Of a DNA stretch of 6,122 nucleotides, positions 1 through 4,774 are shown in pieces; position 1 is the first letter of the stretch, and every line of letters begins with the position of its first letter. The notes under the pieces were generated by a model. The model did not search any database. It saw nothing but the letters and a program-made list of their open reading frames with translations, and was not told the DNA's origin. Made by a program: the position numbers and the translations under genes. Origin of the DNA: Pseudomonadota bacterium (lineage in GTDB: Bacteria; Pseudomonadota; Gammaproteobacteria; JAKAQQ01); NCBI GenBank assembly GCA_021819635.1, contig JAKAQQ010000058.1, positions 1 to 6,122 of the forward strand, given 5' to 3'.

Positions 1-260
1 CCCGTCACGAGGAGCACGTCGGCGTGGCGGGGGCTCGCGGCGAAGCGGACGCCGAGCGCGGCGAGGTTGTGGTGGGCGTTCTGGGTGGCGTGGAGCTCGA
101 GCTCGCAGCCGTTGCACGAGCCGGCGTCGACGTGGCGGAGGGTCAGCGCCCGGCGGAAGGCCCGCGGGAGGGGCGAGCCCCCGACGGTCTCCCGCGCGGG
201 CCGGGGCGGAGGCTCGTGGAGAAGCCCGGTGCGGAAGAGACGCTTGAGGAAACGGTCCAC
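1..260 (-). CDS. hyfI: NuoB-like small subunit of Hyf/Ehr-type complex (3' end outside window)
   Basis: This is the N-terminal 86 residues of the iron-sulfur small subunit (HyfI/HycG/NuoB family), which passes electrons through a [4Fe-4S] cluster at the interface with the large subunit on the inner face of the membrane. After a basic N-terminal stretch (VDRFLKRLF) and a proline-rich linker comes LTLRHVDAGSCNGCELEL, about residues 39-56. It holds Cys49 and Cys52 of the Cys-x-x-Cys-Glu motif typical of NuoB-type cluster N2 ligands. It is followed by the family-typical FAASPRHADVLLVTG, cut off by the window edge. The start is GTG at 260: no ATG or GTG lies just upstream in frame, and a purine-rich AGGGGGA sits just before it. 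It begins 11 bases after the hyfG stop, so it is the next gene of the same operon. The two remaining cluster cysteines expected in this family would lie outside the window. The family call is very secure. The partner HyfG lacks [NiFe] ligands, so the acceptor or donor of this cluster is unknown. Confidence 0.96.
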   Translation of the reverse strand, partial: MDRFLKRLFRTGLLHEPPPRPARETVGGSPLPRAFRRALTLRHVDAGSCNGCELELHATQNAHHNLAALGVRFAASPRHADVLLVT

Positions 261-263
261 GGG

Positions 264-270
264 TCCCCCT
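264..270 (-). promoter_or_regulatory. Shine-Dalgarno-like site for hyfI
   Basis: The minus strand reads AGGGGGA followed by CCC and then the GTG start. It lies in the 11-base gap between the hyfG stop and hyfI, the only gap in the visible operon. Spacing to the start is short (about 3-4 bases). It supports the GTG at 260 as the start and suggests hyfI can be initiated independently, unlike the overlapping genes upstream. Confidence 0.6.
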
Positions 271-271
271 G

Positions 272-1726
272 TCAGAGATCGACGGCGCTGTAGGCGAGGT
301 TGAAGGATTTGTTGACGAGCGGGAAGTCGGCGACGATTTCGCCCACGACCGCGTGCTCGAGCGCCGGCCAGTTCTCCCAGGAAGGATCGTGGAGATGGGC
401 GTCGCGGATCGTGCCCCCACGGTCGGCGAGGAGGCTCACGAAGAGCGGCCCCCGCCAGCCCTCGATCCAGCCGAAGCCCCGTTCCTTGAGCGGCGTGCGC
501 GGCAGCGGGAGCGCGGTCGGTCCCGGCGGGAGGTCGGCGAGAAGGGCGCGGACGAGTTCCAGCGAGACCTCGAGTTCCGCGAAACGCACCCCCGCCCGGG
601 CGAGAACGTCGCCTTCGTGACGCACCGCGGGGGCGAGGCGGAAGGGGGCGTAGGGGGGGCAAGGACGCTCGGCCCGGAGGTCGCGGGCGATCCCGCTCGC
701 GCGGGCCGCGAGTCCCGTGAGGCCCAGGCGGCGGGCGAGATCGGTCGGCACGATCCCCGTCGAGCGGAAGCGGTCGCGGAGCCCCGGGTGGTCGTCGTAG
801 AGAGCGCGGAGTTCGGCCGCGGTCCGGGCGAGCTTCCCGAGGTGCCGCTCGAGGCGGAGGGCCCCCGTGGGCGCGAGGTCGAAGGCCACCCCCCCGGGCG
901 GCAGGAGGTCGATGAGGTAGCGGCGGCCGAAGAGCGTGCGGTTCAGACGCAGGAGCTCCTCCTTGAGGATGGCGAACTGGCTGCCGCCGAAGGCGAAGCC
1001 GGCGTCCGTTCCGAGGGCGCCGAGATCCCCGAGGTGGTTGGCGACGCGCTCGAGTTCGAGGGCGACGGCGCGGAGCGAGTGCGCTCGGGGCGGGGGCGAG
1101 AGCCCGAGGATCGTCTCCGCCGCCTGGGCGTACGCCCAGGCGTAGCCCACGGTCGTGTCCCCCGCCAGGCGGGCGGCGAGGGGCGCCCCCGCCGCGAGGT
1201 CGCGTCCGCGGAGAAGCCCCGGGATGCCGCGGTGGGTGTAGCCCAAGCGTTCCTCGAGGCGCAGGATCTTCTCGCCGACGACGCTCAGGAGGAAACGGCC
1301 AGGCTCGATGACGCCCGCGTGGACGGGCCCCACCGGGATCTCGTGGACGCCCTCGCCACCCACGGTTACGAACGGGTAGGGCGCGGGCGGGTGGAGGAGC
1401 CAGGGGCGGGAATCGCCGCCCTCGGCGCCGATCCCGGTGAGGTCGCGCGCCGCCCGCTCGAGCCTCCCGGCCGCGGGGAAAATCCCGGCGAGGGAGGGGT
1501 AGCCGTCGGCGGGGGACGCGAGGGGGACCGTGAGGAGCGTGAGCCCCGAGGCGGCGCAGGCGAGGGCCACGCAGAGGCGCGGCCGTGCGGCGTCGTGGTC
1601 CTCGACCCACAGGCTCACGAGGCGGCCGCCCTCCTCGCGGGCCGCGGCGGCGAGCCCCGGGAGATCCCCCGGTTCCGCGGACCGCTCGGGGACGGCCCCG
1701 AGATCGCCCGCCGCCCGCGCGATCAC
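272..1726 (-). CDS. hyfG: Hydrogenase-4-type large subunit (NuoC-NuoD-like fusion) lacking the [NiFe] cysteines
   Basis: This 484-residue protein is homologous to HyfG/HycE, the catalytic large subunit of group 4 [NiFe] hydrogenases, and to NuoC+NuoD of complex I. The N-terminal NuoC-like part (about 1-115) contains YPSLAGIFPAAGRLERAARD (76-95), the family's Glu-Arg-x-x-Arg-Asp signature. The NuoD-like part begins near GPVHAGVIEPGRF (133-145), followed by ERLGYTHRGIPGLL (159-172) and LELERVANHL (223-232). Where hydrogenases have Arg-x-Cys-Gly-x-Cys, this protein has RLAGDTT (186-192), so both cysteines are replaced (Ala188, Thr191). Where they have Asp-Pro-Cys-x-x-Cys, it ends with FPLVNKSFNLAYSAVDL (468-484) and stops with no maturation tail. 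The only cysteines are 52, 57 and 356, none paired as ligands. The protein is shorter than E. coli HyfG/HycE (over 550 residues). The GTG start overlaps the hyfF stop as GTGA; a later in-frame GTG (Val37) is less likely. Homology is certain. The reaction is unknown, probably that of an Ehr-type complex rather than H2 chemistry. Confidence 0.95.
   Translation of the reverse strand: MIARAAGDLGAVPERSAEPGDLPGLAAAAREEGGRLVSLWVEDHDAARPRLCVALACAASGLTLLTVPLASPADGYPSLAGIFPAAGRLERAARDLTGIGAEGGDSRPWLLHPPAPYPFVTVGGEGVHEIPVGPVHAGVIEPGRFLLSVVGEKILRLEERLGYTHRGIPGLLRGRDLAAGAPLAARLAGDTTVGYAWAYAQAAETILGLSPPPRAHSLRAVALELERVANHLGDLGALGTDAGFAFGGSQFAILKEELLRLNRTLFGRRYLIDLLPPGGVAFDLAPTGALRLERHLGKLARTAAELRALYDDHPGLRDRFRSTGIVPTDLARRLGLTGLAARASGIARDLRAERPCPPYAPFRLAPAVRHEGDVLARAGVRFAELEVSLELVRALLADLPPGPTALPLPRTPLKERGFGWIEGWRGPLFVSLLADRGGTIRDAHLHDPSWENWPALEHAVVGEIVADFPLVNKSFNLAYSAVDL
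1121..1142. repeat. Perfect 22-base palindrome inside hyfG
   Basis: The two halves are exact reverse complements around a central GTAC. Each outer arm reads CGCCTGGGC / GCCCAGGCG, so the mRNA could form a 9-base-pair GC-rich stem with a 4-base loop. It lies within codons for Ala196-Ala202 (AWAYAQA), just after the position of the lost first cysteine pair. No U-run follows it in the transcript direction, so it is not an intrinsic terminator. It may simply arise from alanine-rich, GC-biased codons. Confidence 0.75.
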
Positions 1727-3177
1727 GGCCGGAGCCCGAGGAGGGGAACCGTCGCGTGGAACCAGGACGCGAAGGGCGGGGGGAGCACGACGCCCAAGAC
1801 GAGGACGAGGGCGAGGGACGCGAAGGCGGGGAGCAGCGGGAGCGCCCGCTCCGCACGGTGGGCTTTTCCGGTCTCGCCCCACAGGAGACCCTGGAGACGT
1901 CCGGCGATGGCGGCGAAGGCGAGGAGAAGCGCGAGGACGAGGACCAGCGCCAGGACGGGCGAACGGTCGAAGGCGGCCAAGAGGATCAGGAACTCGCTCA
2001 CGAAGGTGCCGAAGGGGGGGAGCCCCAGGATCGCCCAGCCGCCGAGGAGCAGCGCGGTGCCCTGGACCGGGGTCCGTCCGAGGAGGCCGTGGATCGCGCG
2101 CACGTCCTGGCTCCTGTGGCTGCGGCTCACGACCCCGGTCGTGAAGAAGAGGGAGGACTTGGTGAGCGCGTGGACGCTCATCTCGAGCGTGGCCCCGAGC
2201 ACGGCGAGCGGCGTTCCGATTCCGAAGCCCAGGGTGGCGAGGCCCATGTGCTCGATCGACGAGTACGCCCAGAGGCGCTTGAGGTCGTTCTGCCGCCAGA
2301 GGAGGAGGGCGGCGACGAGGACGGAGACGGTGCCGAAGCCGATCAGGAGAAGTCCCGGGAGATCCGACCGGAGCGCCCCCTCGGCGAGCGCCTGGGCCCG
2401 GACCACCGGGTCGAGGGCGACGTTGAGGAGGATGCCCGAGAGGACGGCCGAGACCGGCGCGGGCCCCTGCGCGTGGGCGTCGGGGAGCCAGTGGTGGACG
2501 GGAACGAGACCGACCTTCGTTCCGTAGCCGACGAGGAGGAAGGCGAAGGCGGTCGTGATCGCGCCCGGGGCGAGCTCGCCGCGCGCGTGCATGAGCGCGC
2601 TCCAGAGGAGCCGCTCGGCGACCGGGAGGTGGGCCGGCGCGGCCGCGAGCTCGACCAGGACGGTGCCGAAGAGCGCGAGCGCGATGCCGACACCGCAGAG
2701 GATGAGGTACTTCCACGCCGCCTCGATGCTCTGCGGGCTGCGTTCGAGCGAGACCAGGAAGACGGTCGCCAGGGTGGCGGCCTCCATGGCGATCCAGAGA
2801 ATCCCGAGGTTGTTGCTCGTGAGGGCGACGATCACCGTGTCGAGAAAGACCGGGTAGAGGATGCCGAAGAGACGGATCCGCCGCGGCGGGAGGTGGTGCC
2901 GCTCGACGCGGGCACGGAAGTAGGGGACGGCAAAGACGGCGGTCGTGGCCCCGACGAAGAGCGTGACCACGAGGAGGAGGCGGGCGAAGGGGTCGGCGAG
3001 GACGAACCCCGCGCCCTCGACCCCGTGGGCCGTGAGCGCGAAACCGGTCCCGAGGGCGAGGAGAAGGACGCTCTGCGCGGCGTTGAGGACCAGGATCGGC
3101 CGCGGGCGGCGGAGGAACCCTTGGACGAGGGCGACCGGGAGCGGGAGAGCGACCAGGAGCAGGTAGAGCGTGATCAT
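1723..3177 (-). CDS. hyfF: Antiporter-like membrane subunit, NuoM/NuoN-type (hydrogenase-4 component F)
   Basis: This is a 484-residue integral membrane protein of the NuoL/M/N (Mrp antiporter-like, proton_antipo_M) family, expected to carry protons or Na+ across the membrane as one of two such subunits here. Hydrophobic segments cover nearly the whole length (about 13-14 helices). Family residues are present: Glu132 in ILWIAMEAATLATVFLV (helix 5), Lys221 in GYGTKVGLVPVHHWLPDAHA with the following PAPVSAVLSG (broken helix 7), Lys300 in NDLKRLWAYSSIEHMGL, His336/Lys340 in HALTKSSLFF, and Glu395 in FGTFVSEFLIL at the helix-12 position. These follow the HyfF pattern, and the protein is somewhat shorter than E. 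coli HyfF (about 526). ATG at 3177 overlaps the hyfE stop as ATGA, and its own TGA overlaps the hyfG GTG, so translation is probably coupled on both sides. No truncation or frameshift is seen. The intact charged residues argue that the complex still translocates ions although HyfG lacks a metal site. Confidence 0.96.
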   Translation of the reverse strand: MITLYLLLVALPLPVALVQGFLRRPRPILVLNAAQSVLLLALGTGFALTAHGVEGAGFVLADPFARLLLVVTLFVGATTAVFAVPYFRARVERHHLPPRRIRLFGILYPVFLDTVIVALTSNNLGILWIAMEAATLATVFLVSLERSPQSIEAAWKYLILCGVGIALALFGTVLVELAAAPAHLPVAERLLWSALMHARGELAPGAITTAFAFLLVGYGTKVGLVPVHHWLPDAHAQGPAPVSAVLSGILLNVALDPVVRAQALAEGALRSDLPGLLLIGFGTVSVLVAALLLWRQNDLKRLWAYSSIEHMGLATLGFGIGTPLAVLGATLEMSVHALTKSSLFFTTGVVSRSHRSQDVRAIHGLLGRTPVQGTALLLGGWAILGLPPFGTFVSEFLILLAAFDRSPVLALVLVLALLLAFAAIAGRLQGLLWGETGKAHRAERALPLLPAFASLALVLVLGVVLPPPFASWFHATVPLLGLRP

Positions 3178-3815
3178 TCTTCGCGCAGGGTTTCCAGACG
3201 GGCGAGGTCGAGGCTGTCGAACTGACGGTGGATGTGGAGGAAGAAGATCCCGAAGATCACCGTGACGACGAGGACGTCGAAGGCGATGCCGAGCTCGACG
3301 AGCATCGGCATGCCCCGCACGGCGCTCACGGCGGCGAAGAGGAGCCCGTTCTCAAGCGTGAGGAACCCCACGACCTGGGCGAGGGCGGTGCGGCGCGTGA
3401 TCATCATGAGGAGCGCGAGGCCGACGACCGCGAGCCCCATCGCGAGATCGCGCCCCGCCCCGCCGGCGACGAGGGGCGCGGCCTCCGTGAAGGCCGCGAC
3501 CACGACCGCGAGGGCAAGGAGGTGGACGCCCACCGAGTGGGCCGGGGCGGCGTCGTCCCAGCGCACCCCGAGGCCCCGCCGTGTGCGGTGCAGGAGAAAC
3601 GGCAGGACGAGACCCTTCAGGACCAGCGTGAGAAGGGCCGCCTGCTCGAGCGCGACCCGCCCGTCCTCCACCCCCGCGAGCGCGCTCGCCCCGGCCAGGA
3701 GCACCCCCTCAAGCGCAAAGAGGTTGATGAGGGTGGCGAGCCGCCGCGCGCCCAGCATGGCGAACGCGACGAGGAGGAGGAGCGCGGCGTCGAGATCGAT
3801 CAGCGCCGGGATCAC
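3174..3815 (-). CDS. hyfE: Small membrane subunit, NuoK-related (hydrogenase-4 component E)
   Basis: This 213-residue membrane protein matches E. coli HyfE in length (about 216) and in position between hyfC and hyfF. About seven hydrophobic segments are visible, near residues 5-22, 26-48, 57-76, 97-117, 123-140, 145-166 and 171-194. The C-terminal part carries the NuoK-like features: Glu155 in GFLTLENGLLF and Glu174 in MLVELGIAFDVLVV. A similar acidic helix, NLFALEGVLLA with Glu36, lies in the first half, suggesting an internal duplication of the NuoK-type helix. Intramembrane glutamates of this kind form part of the proton path in complex I, and the same role is inferred here. The GTG start at 3815 overlaps the hyfC stop (GTGA), which sets the length. 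An in-frame extension upstream lies inside hyfC and reads as low-complexity Arg/Pro, so it was rejected. The stop overlaps the hyfF ATG (ATGA). A basic/acidic cytoplasmic tail (HIHRQFDSLDLARLETLREE) ends the protein, as in the family. Confidence 0.95.
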   Translation of the reverse strand: MIPALIDLDAALLLLVAFAMLGARRLATLINLFALEGVLLAGASALAGVEDGRVALEQAALLTLVLKGLVLPFLLHRTRRGLGVRWDDAAPAHSVGVHLLALAVVVAAFTEAAPLVAGGAGRDLAMGLAVVGLALLMMITRRTALAQVVGFLTLENGLLFAAVSAVRGMPMLVELGIAFDVLVVTVIFGIFFLHIHRQFDSLDLARLETLREE

Positions 3816-4774
3816 GGGCCGACCCCCGGGACGAGGCGGACGAGAAGCCCGATCGTCGCCACGAGAAACGCGGTGGTGAGGAACGCCGGCACGCGGAAGA
3901 GGCGCAGTTTGGCGCTTGCCGTCTCGGCCAGGGCGAGGAGCGCGCCCAGGGCGGCGAGGAGCCCCCCGGTGAGGAGGAGCGAGCGGAGGAGGGCGGGCGG
4001 GCCGGCCGCCGGGGCGGCGAGCACCCAAGGGGCGAAGAGCACGAGGCCGAGGAGCCCGAAGGCCAGGAGTTTGAGCGCGCCCGCCCACTCGAGGAGCGCG
4101 AGGTCCGGGCCCGCGTACTCGAGGACGAGCGCCTCGTGGATCATCGTGAGCTCGAGATGGGTCGCGGGGTTGTCGATCGGGAGGCGGGCGTTTTCGGCCA
4201 CCAGGACCATCGCGAACGCCGCCGCGGCGAAGACCAGGCTCGGATCAAGGGCGGGCGGACGCGCGGTGAGCGCGCGGGCCATGCCCGCGAGCGACGTCGT
4301 GCCGGCGGCGAGCGACGCGGTCATGAGGACGAGGAGGAGGGCCGGCTCGGCGAGGAACCCGACGAGGAGGGCGCGCCTCGCCCCGAGTCCTCCGAACGGT
4401 GTCCCGAGGTCGGCGGCGGCGAGGACGGAGACGAACCGCGCGGCGGCGAGGATCCCGACGAGCACGATGGCGTCGCCCGCCCGGTCGAGAAGCGGGTCGG
4501 TGGTGAAAGACGGGATGAGCCCGAGGGCGAGGGCGGCGAGGCTCCACTGCAGCGCGGGATTGATCCGGAAGAGGACGGAGGCGCCCTCGGGAACGAGGCG
4601 CGACTTGGCGAAGAGCTTGCGGAGATCCCGGTAGGGCTGGAGCACGCCCGGTCCGCGGCGGTTGAGGAGCCACGCCCGGCACTGGCCGATCCAGCCGAGC
4701 CAGAGGGGAGCGGCGGCGACCGGGAGCGCCGTGTTGGCAAGGGTGGCGGCAAGGCGGGCGAGGGGGACGATCAC
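3812..4774 (-). CDS. hyfC: NuoH-like membrane anchor subunit (hydrogenase-4 component C)
   Basis: This 320-residue protein of the HyfC/HycD/NuoH family docks the hydrophilic arm (HyfG/HyfI) on the membrane arm. About eight hydrophobic segments are seen, near 8-28, 76-95, 102-121, 136-159, 177-194, 228-252, 264-285 and 296-317. Family motifs are clear: LLNRRGPGVLQPYRDLRKLF (36-55), the loop that faces the peripheral arm; AARFVSVLAAADLGTPFGGL (111-130), the HyfC-type Gly-Thr-Pro-Phe-Gly-Gly signature; and AENARLPIDNPATHLELTMI (193-212) running on into HEALVLEYAGPDLALLEWA, with Glu194, Glu208, Glu214 and Glu219 matching the acidic loop at the quinone-cavity/E-channel of NuoH. Length matches the family (about 315). 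The GTG start at 4774 overlaps the hyfB stop (GTGA). The upstream in-frame sequence is Arg/Pro-rich shadow of hyfB and is not part of the protein. The stop overlaps the hyfE GTG. No hyfD is present downstream, where E. coli has one between hyfC and hyfE. Confidence 0.96.
   Translation of the reverse strand: MIVPLARLAATLANTALPVAAAPLWLGWIGQCRAWLLNRRGPGVLQPYRDLRKLFAKSRLVPEGASVLFRINPALQWSLAALALGLIPSFTTDPLLDRAGDAIVLVGILAAARFVSVLAAADLGTPFGGLGARRALLVGFLAEPALLLVLMTASLAAGTTSLAGMARALTARPPALDPSLVFAAAAFAMVLVAENARLPIDNPATHLELTMIHEALVLEYAGPDLALLEWAGALKLLAFGLLGLVLFAPWVLAAPAAGPPALLRSLLLTGGLLAALGALLALAETASAKLRLFRVPAFLTTAFLVATIGLLVRLVPGVGP

Noticed and set aside
1121..1142. Palindrome in hyfG as an intrinsic transcription terminator
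   Set aside because: No U-tract follows the hairpin on the transcribed strand, and it lies in the middle of a coding gene.
272..1726. hyfG as a pseudogene because its catalytic cysteines are missing
   Set aside because: The reading frame is intact, the other family motifs are preserved, the gene is embedded in a tightly overlapped operon, and both cysteine pairs are replaced cleanly, which fits a conserved Ehr-like variant better than decay.
353..2527. Plus-strand open frame of 724 codons opposite hyfG and hyfF
   Set aside because: It is antisense to two genes with clear family motifs. Its translation is low-complexity Arg/Glu/Gly/Ala, as expected from GC-rich third positions read backwards.
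1727..2716. N-terminal extension of hyfG in the same frame (about 330 residues)
   Set aside because: It lies inside hyfF in another frame and reads as Arg/Pro-rich shadow sequence. The NuoC-like domain and the GTGA junction fix the start at 1726.
1585..3225. Plus-strand open frame of 546 codons opposite hyfF
   Set aside because: The translation is Glu/Arg/Asp-rich with no recognisable domain. It mirrors the codon bias of hyfF on the other strand.
3228..4634. Plus-strand open frame of 468 codons opposite hyfE and hyfC
   Set aside because: It has a charged low-complexity translation and no family motifs, and it is antisense to well-supported membrane subunits.
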